Assembly: GCA_943736015.1 (NCBI GenBank)
Contig: OX031061.1
Location: 13,029,290 to 13,093,289 of the forward strand
From: Tridacna crocea
Lineage: Eukaryota > Mollusca > Bivalvia > Cardiida > Cardiidae
Reading direction: 5' to 3'
Length of the DNA stretch: 64,000 nt
Below the pieces are notes generated by a model. That model had not been told where the DNA came from. It did no database searches and saw only the letters and a program-made list of their open reading frames with translations. The position numbers were made by a program, and so were the translations under genes. Positions 10,919 to 23,433 of this stretch are shown piece after piece (the first letter of the stretch is position 1; the number at the start of each line of letters is the position of its first letter).

Positions 10919-11776
10919 AAATGTGTCTGATTGTCAAATTAATGAATATTGAGTCATCAATATCAGCATAGGAACAGGCATTAACATATGTTCAGATGTA
11001 ATTAAGACAATAGAATCAATACTGTCATCGCTGCAAAAATAAAACAGGAATGAAGACAAATATATGCCTCTGTTTGACAATGAGTGTGTATATATACATG
11101 TTTATGTAGCACTGCTTTGCCAAATCGCCAAAAACGGTAAAAATGCAGGTAAGAAAATGTCTGGAAAAGTTTTAGTTTCCATTTCTACCGAAAATTTGTC
11201 CATACAAAATTTTGAGAAATTTGCAAACGATACATCGCGAAACAAAGCTACAGAAGAAAGAGAATATAATACTTGTCGAGCATTAAATACATGTAATATA
11301 AATCATAAGCCAATTACATTACAAACACCATTCCCTAATGGCAAACTTGTTTATTTAAACAAAACCAGAAATAAACCATTTTCATTATGGTCATTAAAAG
11401 AATAAAGGTTTGATGGTCATTAAAAGAACTCTTCAAACAAGTAAATATTCTCTCCTTAAAACATGGTATTTCTGAATGCTGAGTTCCTTTCTGTTACCGT
11501 AGACAAAATAAGCAGTAAAGATTTCTTCTTTTGTTTGAAACAATGTTTTCAAATATAAGCAAAAGCTTGAAGTTTGAAGACCAACAAAATCAGAAATTTG
11601 CCATCATAGATATTAGTTTTGACGATGCATTTTCACTTGGCAACATCTAAAAGAGAAACCACCACATGTAAAGTAAATCACACTACCAGTTTAAACAGAG
11701 AAAATGTTACAATGAAGCCTCAAATATAACACCAGTAATTACATGCATTTGATTTCTTGATTTCTTCAGTATTTCT
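10919..11776. other. Unassigned AT-rich sequence with a 113-codon ORF
   Basis: The only long frame (11064-11405, plus) encodes a Lys/Asn/Thr-rich peptide with no motif I recognise. It has no clear splice sites or promoter. It may be chance or an unidentified exon, so I do not call it a gene. Confidence 0.35.
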
Positions 11777-12032
11777 TTAACTCTTTACCACATGACAAAA
11801 TTTTAGACAGGTTCAAATTGAAAGCATTTACAGACGGCAAAATAAAGATGATTGAAAAATTTAAATTTGATCTGGGAAGGTAGAAAACACTGTGGGAAAA
11901 GGAGAAAATGCTGGTTACCAGCATTTTCTCCTTTTCCTACAGTATTTTCAAAAGGCTTCTTTCTCAGGGGCGTGAAAAGTAGGGATTGTGTGGTAATGGG
12001 TTAAACGTAGGGATTGTGTGGTAATGGGTTAA
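11777..12032. mobile_element. pB MITE with duplicated right terminus
   Basis: TTAA at 11777 begins the element and the hairpin GGAGAAAATGCTGGT/ACCAGCATTTTCTCC is perfect. The right end TAGGGATTGTGTGGTAATGGGTTAA occurs twice in tandem (ending 12004 and 12032), a 28-bp duplication of the terminus with its TTAA. Confidence 0.82.
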
Positions 12033-12263
12033 AAAAACAATCTAAAATCTGCACTTTTTTTAACATTAAACATTAATCATTATAACCATCTAGCAAGGAT
12101 TCGACACTGAAGCAACTGACCTGTGATTCGGCCAAACTAGTCAAAACTGTCGAAAAAAGCATTTTTCTCGCTTAGTCCTTATACACTAGTTGTTAAACAA
12201 TAGTATTGATGTATTAAATTGGGCTTCTTGGCAATTGTGTTTAAGGAAGTAGACCCCTAATGA

Positions 12264-14700
12264 AACTAGAAGGCCCTGAAGGGCCTGAATATGCTCTACT
12301 GGCAGAGAGTTCGCTTTTAAATAAAGCATACATAGGAATTCATTTCGCAACAAGAGCGGCAAACTGTCGCAAGATACGCCCGTCTTACCCCAAGTTGTAA
12401 AGCTGGGGCATGCACCAGACTAAATTCAAGTATGAAAAATGACAAAGGGCAGTAACTCAAAAATTAAGCGAGCAAGAGTTATGATTCCTGCGCACTGCAT
12501 TCCCCCTTGATGAGATCTATCCACCCATGAAATTTCATAACCCTTGCTAGTATAGTTTTGGAGATATTCACCAGACAAAAATCAAGTATGAAAAACAACA
12601 AAGGGCAATAACTCAAAAATTAAGCAAGCAAGAGTTATGATTCCTATGCATTGCACTCCCCCTTGATGAGATCTATCCACCCATGAAATTTCATAACCCT
12701 AGCTAGTATAGTTTTGGAGATATGCTCCAGACAAAAATCAAGTATGAAGAACGACAAAGGGCAATAACTCAAAAATTAAGCAAGCAAGAGTTATGGTTCT
12801 TATGCACTGCACTCTCCCTTGATGAGATCTATCCACCTATGAAATTTCATAACCCTAGCTAGTATAATTTTGGAGATATTCACCGGACAAAAATCAAGTA
12901 TGAAAAACGACAAAGGGCAATAACTCAAAAATTAAGCAAGCAAGAGTTATGGTTCCTGTGCACTGCACTCCCCCTTAGTGAGATCTATCCACCCATGAAA
13001 TTTCATAACCCTAGGTAGTATAGTTTTGGAGATATTCACCGGACAAAATTCAAGTATGAAAAAAGGACAAAGGGCAATAACTCAAAAATTAAGCAAGCAA
13101 GAGTTATGGTTCCTGTGCACTGCACTCCCCCTTAGTGAGATGTATTCACCCAAGAAATTTCATAACCCTAGCTAGTATAGTTTTGGAGATATGCTCCGGA
13201 CAAAAATCAAGTATGAAAAACGACAAAGGGCAATAACTCAAAAATTAACCAAGCAAGAGTTATGGTTCTTGTACTGCACTCTCCCTTGATGAGATCTATT
13301 CACCCATGAAATTTCATAACCTTAGCTAGTATAGGTTTGGAGATATGCTCCAGACAAAAATCAAGTATGAAGAACGACAAAGGGCAATAACTCAAAAATT
13401 AAGCAAGCAAGAGTTATGGTTCCTGTGCACTGCACTCCCCCTTAGTGAGATCTATCCACCCAAGAAATTTCATAACCCTAGCTAGTATAGTTTTGGAGAT
13501 ATGCTCCAGACAAAATTCAAGTATGAAAAACGACAAAGGGCAATAACTCAAAAATTAAGCAAACAAGGGTTATGGTTCCTGTGCACTGGACTCCCCCTTG
13601 ATGAGATATATCCACCCATGAAATTTCATAACCCTAGGTAGAATAGTTTTGGAGATATGCTCCGGACAAAGAACTGGATGCCGCCCGCCCGCCCGTCATG
13701 GGTGATCCCATAATACGTCCCGTCTTCGACGGGCGTATAAAAAGACAAAAAAGTTGACATTTTCAACTCAAAATGGCTACTTTTCCATTACTGTTCGTTG
13801 AATTTTTTCAAACTCAAAAGGGTTAAAAAGCTATTGATGGGATAAACAAGCTGAAAAATTCATAAAAATATGATCACAAATAAATACTTCATCATGTAAA
13901 CAGGCAATGAAATTGTTCAATTTGAAATGGCTACTTTTCCCATACTGTTTGTCGGATTTTTTTCAAAATCAATAGGCTTAAAGCTATTGATGAGATAAAC
14001 AAACTGTGTAAGTTTCACAGAAATCTGAGCAAAAATGAAGACTTTATCGCGTAAACAAGAAATGAAAGTTTTCAACTTGAAATGGCTACTTTTCCCATAC
14101 TGTTAGTTGGATTTTTTTCAAAATCAATAGGGTTGAAGCTATTGATAAGATAAACAAACTCTGCAAGTTTCATGGAAATCTGACCAAAAATACAGACTTA
14201 ATCGCGTAAACAAGAAATGGAAATTTTAAACTTGAAATGGCTACTTTTCCCATACTGTTTGTTGGATTTTTTTCAAAATCAATAGGCTTAAAGCTATCAA
14301 TGAGATAAACAAACTGTGTAAGTTTCACAGCAATCTGAGCAAAAATGAAGACTTTATCGCGTAAACAAGAAATGAAAGTTTTCAACTTGAAATGGCTACT
14401 TTTCCCATACTGTTTGTTGGAATTTTTTCAAAATCAATAGGGTTGAAGCTATTGATAAGATAAACAAACTCTGCAAGTTTCATGGAAATCTGACCAAAAA
14501 TACAGACTTAATCGCGTAAACAAGAAATGGAAATTTTAAACTTGAAATGGCTACTTTTCCCATACTGTTTGTTGGATATTTTTCAAAATCAATAGGGTTA
14601 AAGCTGTTGATGAGATAAACAAACTGTGTAAGTTTCACGAAAATCTGACCAGAAATGAAGACTTTATCGTGTAAACAAGAAAAAGACGGACGGACGGACG
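12264..14700 (-). mobile_element. H9 element interrupted by H6
   Basis: The tail AACTAGAAGGCCCTGAAGGGCCT (hairpin, then CTAG on the other strand) and GCTCTACTGGCAGAG lie at 12264-12305. Six ~156-bp monomers follow at 13760-14680 (GGCTACTTTTCCCATACTG; AGATAAACAAACT). A GACGGACGGACGGAC run at 14690 marks the head side. The H6 element 12349-13744 separates tail from body. Confidence 0.7.
12349..13744 (-). mobile_element. H6 element, about eight 155-bp monomers
   Basis: The tail begins AACAAGAGCGGCAAACTGTCGC, followed by ATACGCCCGTC. Monomers with CAAAGGGCAATAACTCAAAA and CACTGCACTCCCCCTTGATG recur every ~155 bp from 12445 to 13600 and are very alike, suggesting recent amplification. The head reads GCCCGCCCGCCCGTC, then CCCGTCTTCGACGGG hairpin and CGTATAAAAA. 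Confidence 0.85.
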
Positions 14701-15641
14701 GACCTACTACGGTATACTTGCGTGACAAAGATGCTTGTGTGACAAGGAAATTTCCTCGTGTGACCAATCAAAAAGTTTACGCACAGCACTGTACTTGTGT
14801 TACACAGTCACAGAAGTGTGTCCATGCAACAGTCACGCAAACACTTGCAAATACTGTCCAAATGATTATTTATGATTGTATTTATATTGCAAGGCAAGTT
14901 TGATAGGGACATAAAATTGGGAACCTCTATAAATGTAAAGTGCAATTTTAAGATGTTGATAAGTGTTGAAAAGTTAACATGAAACAATTTTGTTTTCATC
15001 AAAAGTGGTAAGTAAGAAGAAAACGGGCAATATAATAAATAAGAATTGCCCATCTGGTTAGACTTTTCTTGCAACAACTAAACTTGTACAAGGCTATTTC
15101 TTTACAATACCATTGCTTTTGCAATCTGCCAACTTGAACTACGAGGGTTTGCCACACATCATTGTCTTTATTAATGTCATGTAACTAATTTGCACACATT
15201 CTTTTAGCAACACAAGGCCTTAACCTTAAAAGTTTCCTTTTACATCATACAGTTAGAAGAAGTTCTATTTTCTCTGTCACGGCAGAGTCATATTCCTGTA
15301 ACTCCTTCCTTACTGATAACGCCACAAGAAGCTTTATTTTCTGTGCAGCCCGATCTTGATCTACACTGTCTACATATTTCATTCTAGATTTTAACTACAC
15401 CTTTCCTTCATCTTGCAATGGAGGTATATAATCAGTTAATGAAAAAGCACGATTGATTTATTCTGTGACCAAAGAGTTAAGGGCAGTCACAGGAATCAAA
15501 GCCCCAGATTATTATTCAGTAAACCATGTTCACCTCTCCTACCAAACCTTGTGTTTGTGAGCTTATTTACAAAACATTGACCATGAATAAGACCGCTAGC
15601 ATGTTGAGAACTCAAATTTTACTTAAAAGCAAAGCTAGATA
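14701..15641. other. Unassigned sequence after H9, with CTTGTGTGAC motifs
   Basis: The first 150 bp repeat short pieces of the H10 sequence (GCTTGTGTGAC, AGTCACAC). The remainder has no supported gene; frames near 14655 and 14808 are short and overlap on opposite strands. Confidence 0.4.
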
Positions 15642-16480
15642 TCATTCACTCTTTAACTACACAACATTTTAAATTGATCCAAAATGAATTGATTGTATTA
15701 GAGTTTAACGCCACTTTAACAGCTAAGGTCATAATCATGGCAGTCAATGTCACACGTCTTGATGAGGATATACTTCTGCTGCGATTTTTGTCAAAAAAGC
15801 ATGCTTGTCCTGCAATTACTGCCTTGTGTGACAGTCACACAAGAAAAGTGTGTCTAAATCAATTACTTTTTGCTTGTGTGACAGTATGAGAGCATCTGGA
15901 TAAATGCAGCACTAGGCAGCTTGGACTCTATCATTCACTCTTAAACTACACAATGTTTTAAACTGATCCAAGATGAATTGATTGTATTAAGAGTTTAACG
16001 CCACTTTAACAACTAAGGTCATAATCATGGCAGTGAATGACACACGTCTCGACGAAGATATACTTCTGCGATTTTTGTCAAATTATGCTTGTCCTGCAAT
16101 TATTGCCTTGTGCGACAGTCACACAAGAAAAGAGTGTCTAAATAAACTACTTTTGCTTGTGTGACAGTATGAGAGCATCTGGGTAAATGCAGCACTAGGC
16201 AGCTTGGACTCTATCATTCACTCTTTAACTACACAACATTTTAAACCGACCAAAATGAATTGATTGTATTACAGTTTAACGCCACTTTAACAGCTAATCA
16301 TGACAGTGATTAGGACATACTTCTGCGATTTTTGTCAAAAAAATATGCTTGTCCTGCAATTATAGCCTTGTGTGACAGTCACACAAGAAAAGTGTGTCTA
16401 AATCAACTACTAAATCAACTAGGTTTTGCTTGTGTGACAGTATGAGAGTGTCTGGGTAAATGCAACACTAGGCAGCTTGG
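15642..16480 (+). repeat. Tandem array of three ~285-bp H10 units
   Basis: Units begin TATCATTCACTCTTTAACTAC at about 15641, 15928 and 16212. Each contains GATATACTTCTGCGATTTTTG, TGTGACAGTCACACAAGAAA and AGCACTAGGCAGCTTGGAC. The third unit runs into a sequence whose reverse complement is at 27150-27545. A 71-codon frame in the first unit resembles a frame in the 27.5-kb copy, but this follows from the DNA repeat. Confidence 0.78.
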
Positions 16481-16912
16481 ACACGGTACCTTTATTTGGA
16501 CAGTATGGGGTCCATACTGAACATTGGGCGAGACCATAAATTTCCCAAAAACAACTGGTTTACACACGATTCAATCTCGGTTAAAAAAATGCTTGCATTC
16601 GCGTGAATTTGATAATCGCAAGCGCCTACTCGTCATTGATCGCGACAAGAACTGATCCAGTCTATCGAAAGCCTAGTGTTTATCGAGAGGCTGAAGACAG
16701 AGATGCACACATGTTTCTTTGCTTTCTCATACCAGTACTAACACAACTTTCTTTCAAAACTCACCGACTACTTTTCTCACATGGTTCAGAGGTGAGAGGT
16801 GAAAATATGCCAGAAAGAAAGTTTGCCTCAACTGGGTATCAAACTCACTACCACCAGGTCATGAGTCATACACGCTCACCACTGAACCATCCAGGCAGGG
16901 CGATCCAAAATT
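16481..16912. repeat. H10 unique segment, inverted copy near 27.2 kb
   Basis: GACAGTATGGGGTCCATACTG, GCTTGCATTCGCGTGAATTTG and CGCAAGCGCCTACTCGTCATT (16495-16690) reappear on the opposite strand at 27150-27370. The two copies are about 10.5 kb apart in inverted orientation. Confidence 0.72.
16825..16896 (-). repeat. tRNA-like sequence, 72 nt (pseudo-tRNA or SINE head)
   Basis: On the minus strand GCCTGGA can pair with TTGAGGC at six of seven positions, allowing one G-T. Box A is TGGTTCAGTGG. The T arm (GAGTTTGATACCC) is degenerate, which argues against a working tRNA gene. It is more likely a tRNA-derived remnant. Confidence 0.45.
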
Positions 16913-17038
16913 AATGTATTTGCAGACAACAAAAGTAATGCGACTCAAAAATTGAAAATTGCTCTGGGAAGGGTGGAAACCTTCAAGTGAAAAGGGAAAA
17001 ATGCTGGCTACTATCATTTTCTCCTTATTTCCACGCTT
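16913..17038. mobile_element. pB MITE fragment
   Basis: Contains ATTTGCAGACAACAAAAGTAA, a diverged AGGGAAAAATGCTGGCTACT and ATTTTCTCCTTATTTCCACG. The left terminus is missing. Confidence 0.55.
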
Positions 17039-17267
17039 TTAACTCTTTACTCCATAGATAATCATTTCTACGCATTGCTTTTATGAGCTTTTGGAAAACA
17101 TTGTGGCAAAAGGTGAAATTGCTCGTGACGAGCAATTTCACCTATTGTCACAACGTTTTCTATGCTATCAAAAGGTGTCATATACACATAAGAAACGGCT
17201 TCATCCTTGCCATTACTTAGGGTCAATTAGAGATACCAAAGAAATACATTGTGGGGTAAAGTGTTAA
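17039..17267. mobile_element. pB MITE with alternative hairpin
   Basis: TTAACTCTTTACTCC at the left and GGGGTAAAGTGTTAA at the right bound 229 bp. The central hairpin is AAATTGCTCGTGACGAGCAATTT, not the usual ATGCTGGT...ACCAGCAT, yet it is fully self-complementary. Confidence 0.78.
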
Positions 17268-18039
17268 TATATATATGGGGGGGGGGGCTCAAGAAAAATC
17301 TTTTTGTCTGCATACACAAACATAATTGTCATAATGAGATAGAAAATAAAGAGAATGGTTAATCTTTATAACTTCTTTTATTCACAATTCACAGGCAATA
17401 GGGTCCGAAAGTCTCGTCACGTGACCGCGAGAGTTCATCACTTCCGGGATCGACCGTAAATTTATTGCCTTTACATCACAGTATGTTGAGAGATACACGA
17501 AGCAATTACTAATGATGAAGTAAGATTTAAGAAGTCCGAGCAATTTGAAAATTTCGGTAGTCGATCAGAGAACGATATGTGACTATGAATACGCCACAGT
17601 AAAGAAGAGACCGTGTTCAGCGCAGGTAAACAGGTTGATGGTTCAACCTACTTTCGGTTTCGTATTCAATAGAATCATGCTTTTTTGACAGAGTTAAATC
17701 AAAAAAGGTGAATCACGTTTCTTTCACAAAACTACAGCTGTGTGAAGGCATAAAATGAAAGCAAAAGTACGACACAAGACGTTTTAAAGCAGATATTTAT
17801 AGATCTATTTGTAATCCGCAATTTGCCGAGGGTGATCGTGCAGCGAGATCTACGTTGAGCCGCTGTTAATTTCAGCCTTAGGTAATATTCAAGTATTTTC
17901 AAGACAGCCACTCCAGTATTATGTCTTTAAATATCAAATATAAGAGAGATCAAATTCAAGATCAGACTGCATGTTCATTGCAGTCTGATCTAGATCGACA
18001 CTTTGTTGAAAAGTATGTAATTATCTTCTTAGCACAAGA

Positions 18040-18264
18040 CAGAATCTTTGACTGATCCAAATTAAAAGGATTTGCAGATGACAATTAATGCCGTATAGAA
18101 TAAAGATCTAGTACTCAAATGATGGAAATTTATTTGAGAGGGTAGAAAATATTATTGGAAAAGGAAAAAAATGCTGGTTACCAGCATTTAATCCTTTTCC
18201 TACAATGTTTTCATAAGGCTTCCTCCGGGTCTTTAAAAATCAGGATTGTGTTGTAAAGGATTAA
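18040..18264. mobile_element. pB MITE
   Basis: The hairpin AAAATGCTGGTTACCAGCAT and right end GATTGTGTTGTAAAGGATTAA are clear; the left end is diverged. Confidence 0.7.
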
Positions 18265-18404
18265 TTGTGCTTCAAAAGCTAAGGGTCATTTAAGAAAAAT
18301 GCTTGTATGCTTGTTCACCATGCACACTGAATATTACCTTTGTGCATAGTACTTTGGAAAGATACCCATGACCAATTGCACTAACTGGCACATGAATGAA
18401 ATGT

Positions 18405-18790
18405 TTAACCCTTTCTGTACAGAAAACAGTTTATGAAAACAATATGGAAATAAGTGAAAATGCTGGTAACCAGACCAGCATGTCTTCTTTTTCTTAGGGT
18501 ATTATCAACCATTCCATAAATAAATTTCAACTTTATAGCCACTCTTACATTTTTGTCTGCTAGTGCTTTCAATTTGTACAAGTCATTTACCCTAGTGCTT
18601 TCAAGGAAGAAGCCTTTTGATAACATTGTTGGTAAAGGAGAAAATGCTGGTAACCATCATTTCCTCCCTTTTCCACAATGTTTTCTACTCATTCAAAGAC
18701 AAATTCCATTCTTCCAGCCCCATTTAAATTGTTGTTTCCTAATGTTTTCAATTGGAAAAGTTTAGGATCTGTCCTGTGATAAAGAATTAA
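18405..18790. mobile_element. Two merged pB MITE copies
   Basis: TTAACCCTTTCTGTAC opens at 18405 and GTGATAAAGAATTAA closes at 18790. Two hairpin centres (near 18455 and 18650) and repeated CTAGTGCTTTCAATTTG-like blocks show that two copies are joined. Confidence 0.65.
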
Positions 18791-19694
18791 GCAATTTTTG
18801 CTCTAGTTAGCTGAAAACTTGTATTAAGAAATACTATACATGTATTTACAAACGTCTCTTCCTAATATACTTTCAGAGCTTTCTCCGGCTAGAAGAATGA
18901 CACCAAAAAAGGAACCATGATTCCAAGACAACTGCACCTTACAGGGACCACATGTTATGCAATATGGTTCTCATATATGTATAATTGGACATGCAGTCAT
19001 TTAAACATTTAATTAAAGAAAAATAGTGCTGTATAGTATTAATTTTCTATGTTTACCATCTTTGCACGGCAAAGAAGTTCATGCTAGTATTTACCGGTAC
19101 TGCTCAATAGTGAAAAGGGTATTAAAATCCTAACCGAGAAATGACACTAAATTAAAATAGCATTGCAGTAGACTGCTTTTGAAAATATTGTGATCAAATA
19201 TGTTGCTCACAGTCAGCAATATCTATTTGCCATAATGTTTTCATCTCATTCTTTCAATTATTTTTCTCCATTTGCCTCAGATTTTATCTAGTGTTAAAAG
19301 TAAAGTAAGGTTTCATGACTTTGTTAAATAAAGGACAAGCAATATTCTTGTTTATGTTTAGAACAAAATCCTTAATGCTCCTTGAAGAGTGAAAGCAATA
19401 TACATGTAGTAAAATTCAGTCATTGACATTGTGTGGAAAAAGAAATTTCGTTACATACAAGTCTTATTAGCTGCACAAAATTAATAGTCCTTTGAAAACA
19501 TTGTGAGAAATGGCAAATTAAGAAACAATTTTGCATTTTTTAACAATATTTTTTTCTGAAGCAGAAATTTGCTTCATCAAGGGACCCAAATAACATGAGA
19601 ATAATGCAAAAGTGTTTTGTTACTACAAATGTAATAAAGATAAATATCTACAAAACTTTTAAGATTTCTCATGTTTATTTTGTTTAATCTTTAA

Positions 19695-19910
19695 TACCAA
19701 CTGATAAAACTCTGCACTTCTTCAAATTCAAAGCATTTGCAGACAATTGATTGATTTTGACTCACATTTTGCAATTTACCTATTAAAAGGTAGAAAACAT
19801 TGTGTTGAAAGTAAAAATTATTAGTTGTCTTTTCACACAATGTCTCCTAAAGTATTTTTCTGCAGGGATGTTAAAACTCAGGACTTTTTGGTAAAGACTT
19901 ACAAGTCACC
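19695..19910. mobile_element. Degenerate pB MITE
   Basis: ATTCAAAGCATTTGCAGACAA, AGGTAGAAAACATTGTG and TTTTTGGTAAAGACTTA remain; the hairpin is largely lost. Confidence 0.5.
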
Positions 19911-20234
19911 AAAAATAATAAAATTGCTTCTGAAACATATTTGGAGCACAAAACTTCAGAAGCATCCTTGTGAATGTGAAAAAAATTAATCAAGGAGTAA
20001 AGCTTGAGTATTCGTTAAATCATGTCAAAATCAGACATTACTTATTTTGACCAATTTGTCCTTAGGTAAAAATGTTTTCAAAATTGGTCTGCTGCAAGAC
20101 ATAAAAAGTTATCTACAGGAGACAGACCACTGACCCCTTTATCTACTGGTATAAAATTACTGGGCTGTCTCTGGTCCAACAACACTTGCAAGGATGAATT
20201 AAACAAGGGCTATATAAGAAGACATGCAACCATT

Positions 20235-20438
20235 TTAATCTTTTAACATTTAACAAAATTTTCATCATGTCTATTTTAAAAGCAAAGTTGGAGGATGAAA
20301 AATTTTAGCCTAAATGAAAGGAAACGTGAGCAATGTATAAAAAGCTGATGACCAGCTTTTTTCTCATCTTCCTTCAATGTTTTCAAAAGCCCTCTGCTTC
20401 AGGGTAATGAGGAACAAAATTGTTTGGTAAAGGGTTAA
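20235..20438. mobile_element. pB MITE, diverged
   Basis: The right end AAATTGTTTGGTAAAGGGTTAA-type terminus (20417-20438) is well kept. A short hairpin AAAGCTGATGACCAGCTTTT replaces the usual centre. Confidence 0.65.
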
Positions 20439-21866
20439 CTCACAGAACAAAATTTCGAGTGGGTCAAGCCGAGAGGATTAGCAGGTGATATGCAAATGAA
20501 CTGTTGAAATTTGTTTTTGAATGGGTGCAAAACACCGCAGAAAAAATGATTTCCAATATTTTCTCTTTTTCTCATATTTATTGTCCTGGCTTCCCTCCCC
20601 CTGGCTGTTTTGACACAAGCTTTTTTGATAAAGAGCCAACAAGATGCCTATTCTTCTAAGTAGAAGAAAATGCCCTGCAAATCATAACTTGTGTAGTACA
20701 TCCTGTTGCATCTGCTGTCATTTGGACAGTCATGAATTAATCTTCTGTTTTATTGGTTTGGCATTTCCAATGAGTCTAAAGTAGGTGATGTTTCATGTGG
20801 CACTGTACAGATGTTTTGGACAGTTATTGTGTTTGTTAGGATTTCATGGCCTATTTGCCCTCCTGCAAAAAAAACAGGCTAAAGCAATGTATTCAAATAG
20901 ACTTTCTGCAGAATAGATCATTTCATCATTAGAAACATTACACTTGTAAAGGCTACATCAAAATAGGCAAGCACAAGTACTGATTCTGAGTATTCAAATA
21001 GTCCACAATTCCTTGTTATAACCCTCTAAGTGCCTTTGACCACTTTAGTTGCTTTTGTGATCAATCATACAATCATGACTAGACTTTAGACAGTCTGCAG
21101 TCTGGTCTCTGATCTACATTGATCGCTTTACTAAGACTGTCCAGACGAGGGCAACTTCAGCATTATTCTCACGATCTTATTTATAGAATGTTCACGCGTC
21201 TTTGATTTATTCTGTGCTCTTTAAAGGGTTAAGCTCATATACCTAGTTTTGAACTAGAAATGATGAATTTAACTGAAAATAATTCCAGATAAGATGCCAA
21301 AATAGGTTTTGAAGCCAATAATTCACGACCAGTTTAGAATGGCTGCTTAAGGCAATTCAATGAATAAAATGAGGCCGAATAATTCCAACTGTCATTACCG
21401 GCAACATTCAATATGGTGCAAAGGAGACTTGGGTGCGAAACTGCAGTGGTGCGAAACGTATCAAAAACGCTTTATGTTTCTAAACGCCCCTGAAGACGCG
21501 ATATGAGTGCATTTCTAGAATGAAATGCTAAAAAAACATTATTTTATTGCCATAACTAGGTTAGTTTGACCTTCTGAGATCAGAAATCGACCGAGTACAT
21601 GTCCATTGCAAGGATGTACGAAAACTGGGTTACGGATTTTCGCTTATTTCCACGGCCTGTATTTAAATCACAAAATTATTTCTAAACAATATTTTAACCC
21701 TTACCAACATCTATCATCTCCAGTTTTTCCTCTCCAAAGCCATTTTTGAGAATTTGAATAATATACACATCGGTGTTGCGTCACGAATGTCGGTACATGC
21801 ATAAGCAAAATAGTGGAAAAAATCTCAATATAGCGACCAGTGCCCCCGGAAGTGCATTTCATCCAA
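20439..21866. other. Unassigned sequence
   Basis: No ORF above ~60 codons with coding character, no clear repeat units. The part from 21300 is less AT-rich and has CG dinucleotides, unlike the neighbouring repeats. Confidence 0.4.
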
Positions 21867-21944
21867 ACGAGACTTGCAGACCCTAAGTTGATACACAGTT
21901 AGTAAACCAGTTTACAAAAACCTCTGTTTGGGGTTCAGAATATA

Positions 21945-22322
21945 CACTAAGTAGCCCCCATTCACCAGAGCCATGTTTCTTGATGGATCAAAATTTCGCA
22001 AACAGTTTTTGAAAAGGGTCACCCAAGGAACATCTCCGTGAAATTATTTTAAAATCTGGCCAGCTGTTTTAGTGAAGATTTCTAAAGAATTTCTTAGAAA
22101 ATTCCATTTGGTTGCCATGACAACCAGAGTTTTTGATAGAATCAAATTCTGTGAACAAATTTTATAGAGGACCTCCCAAGGAACATTCCAGCCAAGTTTG
22201 GTCCAAATTGGCAAAGCAGTTTAGGAGGATATGATGTTTAAACAATTGTTGACGATGCACGACAGACACCGGGTGATCCTCAAACCTCCCCTGGAGCATG
22301 TTGTGCTCAGGTGAGCTAAAAA
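21945..22322 (-). mobile_element. H1 element, truncated (head and one monomer)
   Basis: Starts mid-monomer at TAGCCCCCATTCACCAGAG. It has GGTTGCCATGACAACC, a mutated palindrome, and the head GTTGTGCTCAGGTGAGCTAAAAA. Confidence 0.75.
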
Positions 22323-23115
22323 GTGTCACCCAAGGAACAATCCTGTGAAATTATTCCAAATTCTGACCAGCGGTTTCATCAGAGAAGATTTTTTAAGAAT
22401 TTCTTTGAAGTCCACACAGTGCAAAAAGCCCCCCCCCCCCCCCACCAGCGGCCATGTTTTTCGACGGATCAAAATTTCACGAACGCTTTTTGAAAAGGGT
22501 CATCCAAGGAACAATCCTGTAAAAATTATTCCAAATTTTGACCAGCGGTTTAAGAGGAGAAGACTTTTAAAGAATTTCTTTAAGTCCACACAGTGTAAAT
22601 AGCCTCCCCCCTCCCCCCAGCGGCCATGTTTTTCTACGGACCAAAATTTTGCGAACAATTCTTGAAAAGGGTCACCAAAGGAACAATCCTCTGAAATTAT
22701 TTCAAAATCTGACCAGTGGTTTCAGAGGAGATTTTTTTAAGAATTTCTTTAAAGTACACACAGTGCAAAAAGCCTTCCTCCCCATGGCAGCCATGTGTTT
22801 CGACGGATCAAAATTTTGTAAACATTTTATGAAACGGGTCACCCAAGGAACAATCATGTCAAATTATGTCAAAATTTGGAAAGCGGTTTCAGAGGATGAG
22901 ATTTTCAAAAAAGTTTTTAAAAATCCCATTTGGTTGCCATGGCAACCGGAGTTTTTAAAGAGGACCTCCCAAGGAACATTCTAGCCAAGTTTGGTTCAAA
23001 TTAGCCCTTCAGTTTAGGAGGAGTTGATGTTTAAAGAAATTGTTGACGACGCACGATTGACACCGGGTGATCCTAAAAAGTCCCTTGAGCATGTTGTGCT
23101 CAGGTGAGCTAAAAA
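22323..23115 (-). mobile_element. H1 variant with C-rich monomers, tail missing
   Basis: About three monomers contain poly-C runs (CACAGTGCAAAAAGCC then C-tracts at 22430-22442 and 22605-22617). The palindrome GGTTGCCATGGCAACC is intact at 22932-22947. Head at 23090-23115. It begins directly at the end of the previous copy. Confidence 0.75.
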
Positions 23116-23433
23116 GGCTGAAGGTGAAAAGTGCTCAGTACAATAGCATTACAACGCTGAGAAAAGACATCAGACTTTTCGGGTTAGGATGACAGATGTC
23201 AATCTAGATCATACAACAGCAGACACCTTGAAATACGTGATAAGAAAATTTTTATAAGATACGCACTGCTGTCGCAGAAAATTCAGTATGCAATGTTTAA
23301 TTATTTGAAATGTTATGTTTTTAAAATGTACCTCACCCACTTGTTATACTATGTAAGTTCCAGAGCTGAAATTCCAGGTTGACTGGTTTGAGACCATACA
23401 GTATTCAACAATGAAAGTCTGTGTCTCAGTAAT

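Larger units (their letters stand above)
17401..21883. mobile_element. Possible 4.5-kb TIR element with TA target duplication
   Basis: GGGTCCGAAAGTCTCGT at 17401-17417 is matched in inverted form by ACGAGACTTGCAGACCC at 21867-21883 (15 of 17 positions). A second block ACTTCCGGG also recurs inward on each side. Both ends abut TA. No transposase-like ORF lies between; the interior has pB MITEs and unassigned AT-rich DNA. A CACGTG-containing palindrome (CTCGTCACGTGACCGCGAG) is inside the left end. Confidence 0.45.

Noticed and set aside
11064..11405. 113-codon plus-strand ORF as a real gene
   Set aside because: AT-rich composition, no motif, no splice or promoter context. Kept only as a note.
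15674..15889. 71-codon ORF similar to a frame near 27.5 kb, as a conserved small protein
   Set aside because: Both frames lie in copies of the same H10 repeat, so the similarity is that of the DNA; the third unit breaks the frame.
17281..17288. G-tract and TATATA next to it as a promoter or G-quadruplex regulator
   Set aside because: A single homopolymer run is not enough for a quadruplex, and no transcript start signal accompanies it.
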